A stretch of 41,963 bases of DNA from Planctomycetaceae bacterium (GTDB lineage Bacteria > Planctomycetota > Planctomycetia > Pirellulales > Pirellulaceae), in NCBI GenBank assembly GCA_002726515.1, contig PBTE01000190.1, positions 1 through 41,963 on the forward strand. The letters are read 5' to 3'. Made by a program: the position numbers and the translations under genes. This document shows positions 7,921 through 16,204 of this stretch, in pieces (within the stretch, counting starts at the first letter, position 1; every line of letters starts with the position of its first letter). The notes under the pieces are model-generated. The model saw only the letters and a list, made by a program, of their open reading frames with translations. It made no database searches and was not told where the DNA came from.

Positions 7921-9480
7921 TCACCGCATTTGCTCGATCTCAATCGAAAGACGTCCCAGAACATGAAATACCGGCAGGAAGGCCGCGTAGGCTTCTGCTC
8001 CGTGCAGGTTCGAATCACCCAATTTCAAATGGGCCGCCCCGATTCCTCCTCGACCAAGCGTCGCATCCAGCGGTACCCATCGATCTTCCATCCAGACTTC
8101 GTTCCACATGTGATAGGCAAACCCCCTCCCTTGAGGATAGTAGACCAGGCCCATCGCTACTCGGGCCGGGATCTCACGGGCCCGACAGAGAGCTGCCAGC
8201 AACACGGCGTGTTCCGTACAGTCTCCTTGCAGACTTTCTGCGACCTCCGCAGCTGTGGCAAACGCTTGAGAAAAATCCTGAGCCTGCATTTTGTCACGTA
8301 CCAGTTTTTCGAGCCGACAAGCCACGTGCCAGGGATCCTGGTTCTGCGGGCGGATGCTGAAAGCCATTTCAACGACACGCGCGTCGTCGCTTTGGATCAA
8401 GCTGTTGGGCTGCAAGTCCTCGGGCGAGGTCCTTGTCGCATGGTCACTTTCGAGACTCTTCGGTGATTCCGGACCAACTGCCTTCACGACAATGCGGGCC
8501 GTCCGATCGTCAATACTCTCGATGCTTTGAGACAAACAGGTGGAAAAAATCCGGCTGGGGTCCTCGTCCCGCAATCGCACCCGATAGACCACTTCCTGCG
8601 TGTCGTGAGGAAGGGGAAATTCCCCTTCGATGCGCACTATGCTGAAATCTCCCAAATCAAAGGTTGTCTCCGCATGATCCGGAGTTAAAGCGACCGTTTT
8701 GCTGACCCGATAAGACGTCTGGCCAATCGACGGCACAAAAGATTTCAGCGTGAGACCTTCTCGATTGGTCCAATTCACCGTCTTCATCGGGGCAACTCCC
8801 GAAAGATCTGCTGAACTCTCGATCCTGAGCAGTTCCTGATGCTGCCCGAGAACTTCGGTTGACTCGTAGTCAGCAGCCTTTAACGTCACCTTCACCGTCT
8901 GGTTGAAGATCGGGATCAGCACCTGAAGCTGCCGCACTTCTCCCGGCTGCATCGGATTTTTTCTCAAGGACTGCTCCGTGGCGAAAAAACCTTGCGACGA
9001 TCCCTGCCATGGCAATTCAGATTCAACCGCTTTACCTGCTGTGGTGGTGGTGATGATTAACCGATTGCCCACCAGCTGACCTTCGGTAACCACCGGCACC
9101 GGACCCTGGCTTAATTCACTTCGGAAACGCACCAAGTCGCCCGTGGGTAGCTCAATCGTCTCCAACCTTAACGTCTGGGTGATCTTTTGTCCGAATCGTT
9201 TCAAGGCGAGATAATTGAAAGCGGTACTCTCGAGAAATAATTGTCCATCCTCTTGAACCTTGCGTTCGGTGGTGTGTCCATACCCAACTTTGCTACCTTG
9301 AATGTAGTAGACTTCCCAGACATCCACCGCTCCGTCGAGACCCTGTTCCGCAGCCTTTTGGAGTGGACCATCTGCTTTCACACCGGGTGGGACAGGTTCT
9401 GTCACCGGACCACACGCCAGAAAACCCGTCACCACACCTGCTGCAACAAAACCCAATAGACCGCGTTTTTGGAAAGACAT
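7921..9480 (-). CDS. transglutaminase-like lipoprotein
   Basis: A 519-aa exported protein. The start chosen is ATG 9480 (MSFQKRGLLGFVAAG), because it opens directly on a signal peptide ending in a lipobox (GFLACG). An upstream ATC/alternative start to 9555 would add a non-signal extension overlapping the fur gene. The first ~350 residues are beta-rich with no family I can name. The C-terminal part (about residues 400-519) is a transglutaminase-like cysteine peptidase-fold domain with Cys in GDCTEHAVLL, His in AYHMWNEVW and Asp in VPLDAT, so the triad is complete. Such planctomycete proteins are usually annotated 'transglutaminase domain-containing'; the substrate is unknown, with peptide or glycopeptide cleavage or crosslinking at the envelope plausible. 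It follows fur by 61 bp and may be cotranscribed. Confidence 0.85.
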   Translation of the reverse strand: MSFQKRGLLGFVAAGVVTGFLACGPVTEPVPPGVKADGPLQKAAEQGLDGAVDVWEVYYIQGSKVGYGHTTERKVQEDGQLFLESTAFNYLALKRFGQKITQTLRLETIELPTGDLVRFRSELSQGPVPVVTEGQLVGNRLIITTTTAGKAVESELPWQGSSQGFFATEQSLRKNPMQPGEVRQLQVLIPIFNQTVKVTLKAADYESTEVLGQHQELLRIESSADLSGVAPMKTVNWTNREGLTLKSFVPSIGQTSYRVSKTVALTPDHAETTFDLGDFSIVRIEGEFPLPHDTQEVVYRVRLRDEDPSRIFSTCLSQSIESIDDRTARIVVKAVGPESPKSLESDHATRTSPEDLQPNSLIQSDDARVVEMAFSIRPQNQDPWHVACRLEKLVRDKMQAQDFSQAFATAAEVAESLQGDCTEHAVLLAALCRAREIPARVAMGLVYYPQGRGFAYHMWNEVWMEDRWVPLDATLGRGGIGAAHLKLGDSNLHGAEAYAAFLPVFHVLGRLSIEIEQMR

Positions 9481-9541
9481 GCCAAGATTCGTTTCAGACC
9501 GTGCGCCACTGTTAACAAAGACTGCAGGCACTGGTTGGCTG

Positions 9542-10045
9542 TCAGATGAGATCAACCGGACGACGCTGACGACGGATGGACTTCACACACTCTTCGCAGG
9601 TCCCTGAAACAATGAAACGGTGCCCGCTGACCCGAAAGTGCTGGTCGCTTGCTACTGCATCTCGCAGGACACGGAGTTCAGCCGATTGGAATTCGATCAA
9701 ACGATCACACTTCGTGCAATGAAGATGATCGTGTTGTGGATATCCGTAATCATGTTCAAAAACCGTGCGGCCTTTCAGATCCATTTTGCGTAACAAACCG
9801 GCCTCCACGAGTTCGTCGAGGGTGCGATAGACCGTGGCCCGACTGACATATCCCTGTTCATTCTTGCTCGGCAACTGTTCGATCAGGGTGTCTGCATCGA
9901 AATGCTCATGGTGGCTGAAGATACGATCCACCAAAATACGTCGCGGTTCGGTGTTCCGCATGCCGCGACTCTGTAAATACTCCCCGAAACGCTCTTGCGG
10001 GCCCAGGGAAACCTCCACCGAGCCTAAAGCATAATGATTCAACAT
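9542..10045 (-). CDS. fur: Fur-family transcriptional regulator
   Basis: A 167-aa metal-dependent repressor. The N-terminal winged helix contains HFDADTLIEQL and the recognition-helix region VSRATVYRTLDELVEAGLL. The C-terminal dimerisation/metal domain contains HDYGYPQHDHLHCTKC and a second CxxC pair (CEEC) forming the structural zinc site. A 20-residue N-terminal extension precedes the domain. Start ATG 10045 has AGGA at about 10 nt. Family membership is certain; Fur versus Zur/PerR specificity cannot be settled by eye, so the symbol is the generic family name. Its promoter (10092-10119) is bracketed by an 11-bp inverted repeat, suggesting autoregulation. Confidence 0.92.
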   Translation of the reverse strand: MLNHYALGSVEVSLGPQERFGEYLQSRGMRNTEPRRILVDRIFSHHEHFDADTLIEQLPSKNEQGYVSRATVYRTLDELVEAGLLRKMDLKGRTVFEHDYGYPQHDHLHCTKCDRLIEFQSAELRVLRDAVASDQHFRVSGHRFIVSGTCEECVKSIRRQRRPVDLI

Positions 10046-10069
10046 TGGATTCCTATCAGTCTACCCTGC

Positions 10070-10147
10070 TTATTGAGACAGCTTACCTTTAATTATGTAA
10101 AATTCACTGTGATTTTCAAGACCTTCGCGACAATTTTGTCTCAATAA
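10070..10147. promoter_or_regulatory. 11-bp inverted repeat bracketing the fur promoter (candidate operator pair)
   Basis: TTATTGAGACA at 10070-10080 and its exact complement TGTCTCAATAA at 10137-10147 lie 56 bp apart. One arm is just downstream of the -10 (near the expected transcription start) and the other upstream of the -35. The TTGAGA core resembles the outer half of many Fur-box variants (TGAGAATxATTCTCA). On the minus strand the upstream arm also overlaps a GACAA-AA-TTGTC dyad. Autoregulation by Fur is inferred. Confidence 0.45.
10092..10119 (-). promoter_or_regulatory. sigma70-type promoter of fur
   Basis: Reading the minus strand, TTGAAA (10119-10114) and CATAAT (10097-10092) are separated by 16 bp; each matches the consensus at five of six positions. 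The start codon lies 46 bp downstream of the -10. This is the best housekeeping-type promoter I find in the window. Confidence 0.6.
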
Positions 10148-10338
10148 AACATCGCCAAACGCCGCTGCCTGTCTCTCAAGACGGCCACTGGCAGCGCTGC
10201 GGAGACCCTTGCAACTGATATGTAGCAGGTTTGCCGGAAGTGGCCGTCGCCTCTGGACGCCTCACTCTTCGGTTGCCGACCGGAAAAACGTCGGCACCGA
10301 CTGGTAGCCGTAGAACCCAGCGGGGAACGCCATGACAC

Positions 10339-10372
10339 AAAAAACCCTCTGCAATCAGCCATTGCAGAGGGT
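10339..10372 (-). terminator. rho-independent terminator of flgM
   Basis: A 12-bp perfect stem (10344-10355 with 10361-10372) with a 5-nt loop is followed on the minus strand by six T (10344-10339). It lies 26 bp after the flgM stop. Confidence 0.93.
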
Positions 10373-10398
10373 CACGTGCGCATTGTCTTCAACGGGCG

Positions 10399-10677
10399 TC
10401 AACCCAGTTCGTCCAGCAGTCGATCAAACGCCGCCTCAAGTTTTTCAGATGTCTCATACGTCCCATTGGCAATCTGGGTGCGAATTTCAGCAACTCGTTC
10501 GTGCCGCATTGGCGCTGTCTCCAGCGCCTCGCTCGCAGCCCGCGCTTCGTCAGAGATATCTAACTGGTCGACCTGCTGCAGTCCACCGTTGACTGCTTGA
10601 GGACGAGACACGCTATTCTGGTGCGGCGCGTTAACAACTTGTGGTCCGTGAACTTTTACGGGTCCGTGAATCTGCAT
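10399..10677 (-). CDS. flgM: FlgM-like anti-sigma-28 factor
   Basis: A 92-aa protein. The N-terminus (MQIHGPVKVHGPQVVNAPH) is of a type I associate with planctomycete FlgM proteins. The C-terminal half (DQLDISDEARAASEAL, then RVAEIRTQIANGTY and ALDRLLDEL-like residues) is the sigma28-binding part of FlgM. FlgM holds FliA (sigma28) inactive in the cytoplasm until the flagellar hook is finished and FlgM is exported. A GGGGAGGA ribosome-binding site precedes ATG 10677. It is monocistronic, between its own terminator and a 905-bp gap; no other flagellar gene is in the window. A 14-nt GGCAAA-AC-TTTGCC dyad at 10714-10727 lies 37 bp upstream of the start. Confidence 0.88.
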   Translation of the reverse strand: MQIHGPVKVHGPQVVNAPHQNSVSRPQAVNGGLQQVDQLDISDEARAASEALETAPMRHERVAEIRTQIANGTYETSEKLEAAFDRLLDELG

Positions 10678-11582
10678 GGTCTATCCTCCCCCGCGGGTTA
10701 TTCTACCACGGCCGGCAAAACTTTGCCATCAGTTTGTACATCATCTGACAAAACTGGTACCAAGCCCTGGGACACTAAATGGGAACCGATCAAACAAAAC
10801 GTGTGAACGGAATTTTCGGTCGGAAGAGGATGCTCTTGTTCCTTGAAGAAATCCAATTCCAATGGATTTCCGCGAACGGCTAGTGTCAGCCGAAGAAACC
10901 TCCTGACATCTACGTTCCAAACGGTATCGTCATCCGTTCAAACTATAGGCTACCGCTGTATCGATGGCTCGCGATCCGTGTCAGGAAGTTGACTTTGCGC
11001 GCGCTCGAACAAAGTAATCCCTTCATCGTCCCGCGGACGCCGTAGAAATCACGGAAACCTAGACATACCTCCTTGTACCATTCACAAGTGTCTCCACTGC
11101 CTGTGACGAATCTAGCGATGACGTAACACTTGCAAGTTGATGAACAACAACCCGGGATGCCATTTAACAACACTGGGAAAAAACGTCGAAATCTGACACC
11201 CCATCACACGTTATGCACATCCGGAATCTTCTACGTAACCCGGCCGAAAAATGTTCATGAACCGGTCCAGCTACTGCGGGCGAAGTATACAAGCAGGCAA
11301 AAAACAGGGCAAGATGAGTCAGTCCCTGTTCTACCTCCCGCTGAATTCAAACCCCCGGGATGCTTGCAATCCGATGCATGCGACTGTTTGACCAACTTAA
11401 TTTCCGGCGGTCAAAGAGACCTTTCACGACGCTGCGAGCTACTTGTTTCCGTGAATTCGAGCCCTGCTTGCGAAACTTCAGCATGCACTGGTGGTTCAAT
11501 ACAGTGGCAGTGGGAGGGCGACTTACAGCCCCCCGTCCCAGTTGCCACAACCGCCCTATTTTTGGAATTCGAGGAGTTTAAC
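10678..11582. other. 905-bp stretch without a convincing gene; possible structured RNA
   Basis: This stretch separates divergent flgM (minus) and the EF-hand gene (plus). The first ~60 bp hold the flgM leader and the dyad at 10714-10727. At 10848-10986 there is a cluster of perfect inverted repeats (see the ncRNA candidate). The frame of the EF-hand gene stays open back to 11130, but that 150-residue extension has no family resemblance and precedes a clean signal peptide with its own GAGGAG site, so I treat it as chance. I see nothing else. Confidence 0.5.
10848..10986. ncRNA. candidate structured RNA element
   Basis: Four nested or adjacent inverted repeats: 10848-10855 with 10863-10870 (8 bp perfect, 7-nt loop); 10877-10881 with 10888-10892 (5 bp, 6-nt loop); and an 8-bp closing pair TCCTGACA 10901-10908 with TGTCAGGA 10979-10986, which encloses AACGG/CCGTT (10919-10937). 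Strand and function are unknown, and chance is possible because I could not compute a folding significance. Confidence 0.2.
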
Positions 11583-12578
11583 ATGCAGTTGAACAAGACA
11601 ATCTGGCTGTTTTTCCTGCTATTTGTCGGAGTGACCGTGGCGGGTGAACAAGATGAAATTTTCAGACGCCTGGACGAAAACGAGGACGGCCGTTTGCAAG
11701 CCGGAGAAATTCAGCCCGAGCATCGTCGGCTCTTTCGACGCTTGCTGCGCACTGCTGATACAAATCACGACACTCAACTCACTCTCAGGGAATTTCAAGC
11801 GGGAACGACACTCCCGGTACCTGCTGCCCCCGACCAGCACGGCCCCCCCACGGCACCTGCTGGCGAAGGCGCAAACCGGCTGCACCGACTTTTTGATCGC
11901 TTCGATGTCGACACCAGTGGAAAGATTGCCTACCAGGACCTTCCGGAACGCTGGGCAAAACGACTCGAGCATCTGGACCAAAATCGAGACGGGTTTCTGG
12001 CTCGAAATGAGTTGAAACCACCGGTAGTTCCCCGGAGCCGGAAAACCGGAGACTCCGGTAACCGTAGTCAAAAACTGGAAAGACTTGGTCGAATTTTCAA
12101 CCGCATGGATGAGAATCAGGACGGCATCCTGACAGAAGACGAAGTTCCCGAAGACCGACTTCATCTACTCAATCGATCCCTCGTGAGCCGCGGTCCAGGA
12201 GGAAGCAACGGCCTCACAAAATCTCAGTTCGTGGAAGCAATGGACCGCGAGCACGTCAAACGCAGAAACAATCCCAGAAAAAACTCTTCGCAGTCTCGTC
12301 CCGCCAAGTCCAAACGGCGTGGACAAACCACTCTACACCCGTCCGGACAAGGCTTGATTCGCATTTTAGACAAAGATCACAACAAGGAACTTTCGGCGGA
12401 AGAAATTTCATCGGCATCTTCTGCGTTACTACATTTCGACCGAAACACAGACGGTATCCTATCCACGGATGAATTGCGTTCGATTCGGAGGGGAAGAGAT
12501 GCCGATGAGTCCCGCTTCGTCAATAGACCACGGCGAACCGGAAAACGGCTTGTGACGCGTCGTCCGGGATTGCGCTAA
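11583..12578 (+). CDS. exported multi-EF-hand protein
   Basis: A 331-aa protein with a signal peptide (residues 1-20, KTIWLFFLLFVGVTVAG) and seven EF-hand-type acidic loops: DENEDGRLQAGE, DTNHDTQLTLRE, DVDTSGKIAYQD, DQNRDGFLARNE, DENQDGILTEDE, DKDHNKELSAEE and DRNTDGILSTDE. Between loops 5 and 6 is a basic, low-complexity linker rich in Lys/Arg/Ser/Asn. The strongly basic C-terminus (RPRRTGKRLVTRRPGLR) is unusual for a calcium protein and could bind polyanions. Start ATG 11583 was chosen for the GAGGAG site and signal peptide; the longer frame from 11130 is rejected. It probably binds Ca2+ in the periplasm or at the surface; no enzymatic domain is visible. It is monocistronic, followed by a terminator. 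Confidence 0.85.
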   Translation: MQLNKTIWLFFLLFVGVTVAGEQDEIFRRLDENEDGRLQAGEIQPEHRRLFRRLLRTADTNHDTQLTLREFQAGTTLPVPAAPDQHGPPTAPAGEGANRLHRLFDRFDVDTSGKIAYQDLPERWAKRLEHLDQNRDGFLARNELKPPVVPRSRKTGDSGNRSQKLERLGRIFNRMDENQDGILTEDEVPEDRLHLLNRSLVSRGPGGSNGLTKSQFVEAMDREHVKRRNNPRKNSSQSRPAKSKRRGQTTLHPSGQGLIRILDKDHNKELSAEEISSASSALLHFDRNTDGILSTDELRSIRRGRDADESRFVNRPRRTGKRLVTRRPGLR

Positions 12579-12648
12579 TCGCATTGGAAAATTCCCCACC
12601 CGAAATCACTTGAATAACTATTCACTGCAACGACCGTTTGCAGTCGAG

Positions 12649-12682
12649 CCGGTCAACTTTCCCACCAGTTGGCCGGTTTTTT
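12649..12682 (+). terminator. rho-independent terminator after the EF-hand gene
   Basis: A 10-bp stem (12649-12658 with 12667-12676, one G-T pair) with an 8-nt loop is followed by six T (12677-12682), 70 bp after the stop codon. Confidence 0.85.
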
Positions 12683-12798
12683 CTTGCGCCGCCGCCCTGC
12701 TTGAGACTGGTTGAAACACCGGTTGGAATCTGTCACCATAACCGGCTCACTCTGGACAAAATCGTATTCGCAGCTAACTTTCAACCCAGGGCACACCC

Positions 12799-14109
12799 AT
12801 GGCAGCATTTCCCGAGATTGGCAAGATCCAATACGAAGGTCCAACCTCCAAAAACCCGCTTGCGTATCGTCACTATAACGCAGAGGAAGTGATCGAAGGC
12901 TGCACGATGAAGGATCATCTTCGATTCAGCGTTGCGTATTGGCATACCTTCCGCTGCGGGGGGGCCGATCCGTTTGGAGCTCCGACGGCCTTGCGCCCCT
13001 GGGACGACGGTTCCGAATCTGTGGAGAATGCCATCCGGCGCGTACGGGTTGCTTTCGAGTTTTTTGAAAAACTGGGAAATCCCTTCTACGCCTTCCATGA
13101 TCGTGATATTGCCCCTGAAGGGTCCAGCCTGGCAGAAACAAACCGAAATCTGGATGCCGTTGTCAAAATTCTCCGGGAAGAACAGGATCGAACCGGGGTG
13201 CAACTGCTTTGGGGAACCGCCAATCTCTTCAGTAACCCTCGTTTCATGCACGGCGCGTCGACCAGTTCCAACGCCGATGCGTTTGCATTCGCCGCAGCCC
13301 AGGTCAAAAAATGTCTCGAAGTGACTCACGAACTTGGCGGCTCAGGTTACGTGTTCTGGGGTGGCAGAGAGGGATATCAAAACCTCTACAATACCGACAT
13401 GAAACGAGAACTGGATCACATGGGGAGGTTCATGCATCTGGCTGTTGATCATGCCAAAGAAATCGGTTTCCAAGGGACCTTCCTCATCGAACCTAAGCCC
13501 AAGGAGCCCACTAAACATCAGTACGATTCAGACGCAGCAGCTTGTATCAATTTCCTGCGGGCTTACGATCTCACCGACACTTTTAAACTCAATCTGGAAA
13601 CGAACCACGCTACGCTCGCTGGTCACACGATGATGCATGAAATGGACTACGCAGGTGTGCAGAACATGCTAGGTTCGGTCGATGCCAACACGGGAGACCT
13701 TCTTCTAGGCTGGGATACAGACCAGTTTCCAACGGACCTGTACCTGACCACTCAAGTCATGCTGATGGCTTTGAAATATGGTGGACTGGCACCGGGCGGG
13801 TTGAATTTTGATGCCAAAGTACGGCGTGAAAGTTTCGAACCAGTCGATTTATTTCACGCACACATCGGCGGTATGGACGCCTTTGCCCGCGGTCTCAAAA
13901 TTGCCTCCTCGATTCGAGCGGACGGTGAATTATCGGAGTTTGTGCAGCAAAGGTACAGGACCTGGGAAAGCGGTGTGGGAGCTGAAATAGAATCGGGCCA
14001 AGCGAGTTTTACTTCGCTCGAACAATACATGCTTGAGAAAGGTGATATTGCCCCCAATCTCAGCGGGCGGCAAGAGATGCTCGAGCATCTCATCAATCGC
14101 TATCTTTAG
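12799..14109 (+). CDS. xylA: xylose isomerase (class II)
   Basis: A 436-aa D-xylose ketol-isomerase, interconverting D-xylose and D-xylulose in the cytoplasm with Mg2+/Mn2+/Co2+. The length and N-terminus ([20 protein letters not shown]) are those of class II enzymes. Visible active-site elements are [10 protein letters not shown] (catalytic His), [23 protein letters not shown] (metal Glu/Lys), [22 protein letters not shown] and [10 protein letters not shown]. All key residues appear intact. There is no xylulokinase, transporter or XylR-like regulator next to it; it sits alone between the EF-hand terminator and the histidine kinase, so it may be expressed constitutively or from a distant control. 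Confidence 0.97.
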   Translation: MAAFPEIGKIQYEGPTSKNPLAYRHYNAEEVIEGCTMKDHLRFSVAYWHTFRCGGADPFGAPTALRPWDDGSESVENAIRRVRVAFEFFEKLGNPFYAFHDRDIAPEGSSLAETNRNLDAVVKILREEQDRTGVQLLWGTANLFSNPRFMHGASTSSNADAFAFAAAQVKKCLEVTHELGGSGYVFWGGREGYQNLYNTDMKRELDHMGRFMHLAVDHAKEIGFQGTFLIEPKPKEPTKHQYDSDAAACINFLRAYDLTDTFKLNLETNHATLAGHTMMHEMDYAGVQNMLGSVDANTGDLLLGWDTDQFPTDLYLTTQVMLMALKYGGLAPGGLNFDAKVRRESFEPVDLFHAHIGGMDAFARGLKIASSIRADGELSEFVQQRYRTWESGVGAEIESGQASFTSLEQYMLEKGDIAPNLSGRQEMLEHLINRYL

Positions 14110-14122
14110 CCCGGGTCGATGA

Positions 14123-14143
14123 ACAGGGTGGGAGCCACCCTGT
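14123..14143 (+). terminator. perfect hairpin after xylA
   Basis: ACAGGGTGG (14123-14131) and CCACCCTGT (14135-14143) form a 9-bp stem with a 3-nt loop 13 bp after the xylA stop. There is no T-run, so it may be a weak terminator or a 3'-end stabilising hairpin. Confidence 0.4.
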
Positions 14144-14398
14144 CTGGCCAACGCCTACATGGTGTGTACGGATTCCGCGAACTTCTCAGACGTCTTCCAC
14201 TCAATCTGGCATCTCGACGAATTAGCTCCTATAACACTTTCAAACCAACGCTGGACTCTTCCTGGCGAGGACTCCTGTAGAACGATGACAGGAGAAATCC
14301 CATGGCGAGACTGTCAGTTCGGCCGTCCGTCATTTTCAATAGAACTTCGTGTTGTTATTGCCCCTGCAGGGAAAACGATCGAGTAGGGAAATAGAACC

Positions 14399-16204
14399 AT
14401 GCACTTCGTCCTACTCCTGGCAATCTTGTTCAGCTTCGCTGCGACTGGCGTCGCCTTCCTCTTGTGCCGGAAGATTCGCGACTGGCGTCTGACAGCACTT
14501 GCCGTCTTGATCCTGGTGCTGGCATTCCAACAGACGTATGTGTTGTTGGCTCATCGTGCACTGCCGGGAACCGTGCAACCAACCAGTTCGAGTTGGTCCC
14601 GGACATGGACGGAGTTGGTTGCCAGTACGATGGCCCTCCTGATGGTGATGGTGCTGTCCAGCATTTTACGTGAGCGAGAACGCTCCGAACGCGACGTAAA
14701 GTCAAATAGTGAATTATTGTCACAAATCTTGCGGTACATACCACACTCGGTCTTCTGGAAAGACCGAAACTTCAGGTTCCTCGGCTGCAACGACAATCTG
14801 GCCCGTATGCTGGGGTTCGACCGACCGGAAGATCTCATCGGAAAATCTGATTTCGAACTCCCATCGATCGATCCTGAACTCGCAAGAAATTACCGGGAGG
14901 CAGACAGAGACGTCATCCGGGCGGGTCATTCGTTCATCAATCTGGAAGAGAAAATCTCACAGGCGGATGGCACCCTGATGGATGCTGTCACCAGCAAGGT
15001 GCCCCTGCGTGACGAAAAAGGTACCGTGATCGGTGTACTTGGCATCTTTTTCGATATCACAGAACGAAAACGTGCCGAACAAGCGTTACGTGAGTCCCAA
15101 CACCTTTACCACTCACTTGTCGAAAGCCTACCTCAATGTATTTTTCGTAGAGATCGGGCGGGAAATTATACGTTTGTTAACCAGCGGTATTGCGACCTGC
15201 ACCTCAAGGCTTATGACGAGATTGTCGGGCACACAATCCATGAATTGTATCCCGCAGAAATTTCCAAACGGATCCTGGATTCCGACCTCGGAGTTTTTGA
15301 GACCGGTGAAACCTTCCACACGGTCCGATGGTTACCAACACGTTCAGGCAAGGCGATTCGTGTGCAAGTGATCAAGACACCGGTCCGTGACGAACAAGAC
15401 CGGACGGTCGAAGTGCAGGGAGTTTTCTGGGACATTACCGAACAGCATCATTCGGAAGAAAAATTACGGGAGCGGGATGAAACGCTCGCCCATGTCACGC
15501 GCCTGACAACCATGGGAGAGATGGTGGCTGGAATCGCCCACGAAATCAATCAACCGTTGTATGCGATCGCCAATTTCGCAACGGCCAGTTCACGTGTATT
15601 GGAGAGCGATGACGGCAATACACAGAACCGCCTGCTGGAATGGAACCGTAAAATTTCTCAGCAGGCCAACCGGGCGGGCGACATTCTACGTCGACTGGCT
15701 GCTTTTACCAAGAAATCGCCGGTTCAGAATACACGTGTCGACCTGAACCACCTGGTCAGAGAATCCCTCGAACTCGTCGGTCTCGATGCACGCCGTCATC
15801 ACGTGAAACACCAACTTAAACTGGTAAACGACCTGCCTCATGTCCAGGCTGATGCCATCCAAATACAGCAGGTACTGGTCAATCTCTTGCGTAACGCCTA
15901 CGAGGCGACGGCGCACCTCAGTTCGCCACCGCACGAGGTTTCGGTGCGGAGCCATGTCATGCAAAATAACGTCCAGATATCCGTAAGCGACAATGGTCCT
16001 GGACTACCGGACCAGGATGTGGATAAACTGTTCGAAACGTTTTATACGACCAAACCCGATGGCATGGGGATGGGATTGTCCATCGCTAGAACAATTGTCG
16101 AATCACACGGTGGCAAGATATGGACCCAAGCCAATCCAGATCGAGGGGCCACCTTTTCCTTCTTGTTACCGATCGATTCCGGAGATAGACGCCTTGGAAA
16201 TTGA
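14399..16204 (+). CDS. FixL-like PAS-domain sensor histidine kinase
   Basis: A 601-aa membrane sensor kinase. Three hydrophobic segments occupy roughly residues 1-22, 31-52 and 74-90. Two PAS domains follow: the first about 110-225, ending LGIFFDITERKRAEQAL, and the second about 232-355, ending GVFWDITEQHH. The kinase core has the H-box GIAHEINQPLYA (phosphoacceptor His ~381), an N-box NLLRNAYEA, G1 DNGPGLP, an F-region LFETFYTTK and G2 MGMGLSI. The H-box is of the FixL/DctB type. No haem-binding FixL signature is evident to me, so the ligand is unknown. It overlaps by 11 bp the response regulator gene, its evident partner. It senses a membrane or cytoplasmic signal and phosphorylates that regulator. 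Confidence 0.93.
   Translation: MHFVLLLAILFSFAATGVAFLLCRKIRDWRLTALAVLILVLAFQQTYVLLAHRALPGTVQPTSSSWSRTWTELVASTMALLMVMVLSSILRERERSERDVKSNSELLSQILRYIPHSVFWKDRNFRFLGCNDNLARMLGFDRPEDLIGKSDFELPSIDPELARNYREADRDVIRAGHSFINLEEKISQADGTLMDAVTSKVPLRDEKGTVIGVLGIFFDITERKRAEQALRESQHLYHSLVESLPQCIFRRDRAGNYTFVNQRYCDLHLKAYDEIVGHTIHELYPAEISKRILDSDLGVFETGETFHTVRWLPTRSGKAIRVQVIKTPVRDEQDRTVEVQGVFWDITEQHHSEEKLRERDETLAHVTRLTTMGEMVAGIAHEINQPLYAIANFATASSRVLESDDGNTQNRLLEWNRKISQQANRAGDILRRLAAFTKKSPVQNTRVDLNHLVRESLELVGLDARRHHVKHQLKLVNDLPHVQADAIQIQQVLVNLLRNAYEATAHLSSPPHEVSVRSHVMQNNVQISVSDNGPGLPDQDVDKLFETFYTTKPDGMGMGLSIARTIVESHGGKIWTQANPDRGATFSFLLPIDSGDRRLGN

Larger units (their letters stand above)
10046..10398. other. fur control region and flgM terminator
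   Basis: Read on the minus strand this gene-free stretch holds, in order, the flgM terminator (10339-10372), about 140 bp in which I see nothing, a hairpin with 7-bp arms (10163-10169 with 10190-10196), and the fur promoter with its flanking inverted repeat. A 73-codon frame at 10141-10362 runs through the terminator and has no family resemblance, so I do not call it. Confidence 0.6.

Noticed and set aside
8007..8016. GGTTCGAATC, a tRNA T-loop-like string
   Set aside because: It lies inside the transglutaminase-like gene and no acceptor, anticodon or D-arm can be built around it.
10141..10362. 73-codon minus-strand frame between flgM and fur
   Set aside because: It begins inside the flgM terminator hairpin and resembles no protein family.
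10713..10728. sigma54-like promoter for flgM (TGGCA ... TTGC on the minus strand)
   Set aside because: The GG-GC spacing is one base shorter than the rigid sigma54 consensus; the match is explained by the GGCAAA-AC-TTTGCC dyad.
11130..11582. 150-residue in-frame N-terminal extension of the EF-hand protein
   Set aside because: It shows no family resemblance and precedes a clear signal peptide with its own GAGGAG ribosome-binding site.
14159..14386. 75-codon frame between xylA and the histidine kinase
   Set aside because: It has no ribosome-binding site or family resemblance; the region looks like leader sequence with a CTCCTGT/ACAGGAG hairpin at 14272-14294.
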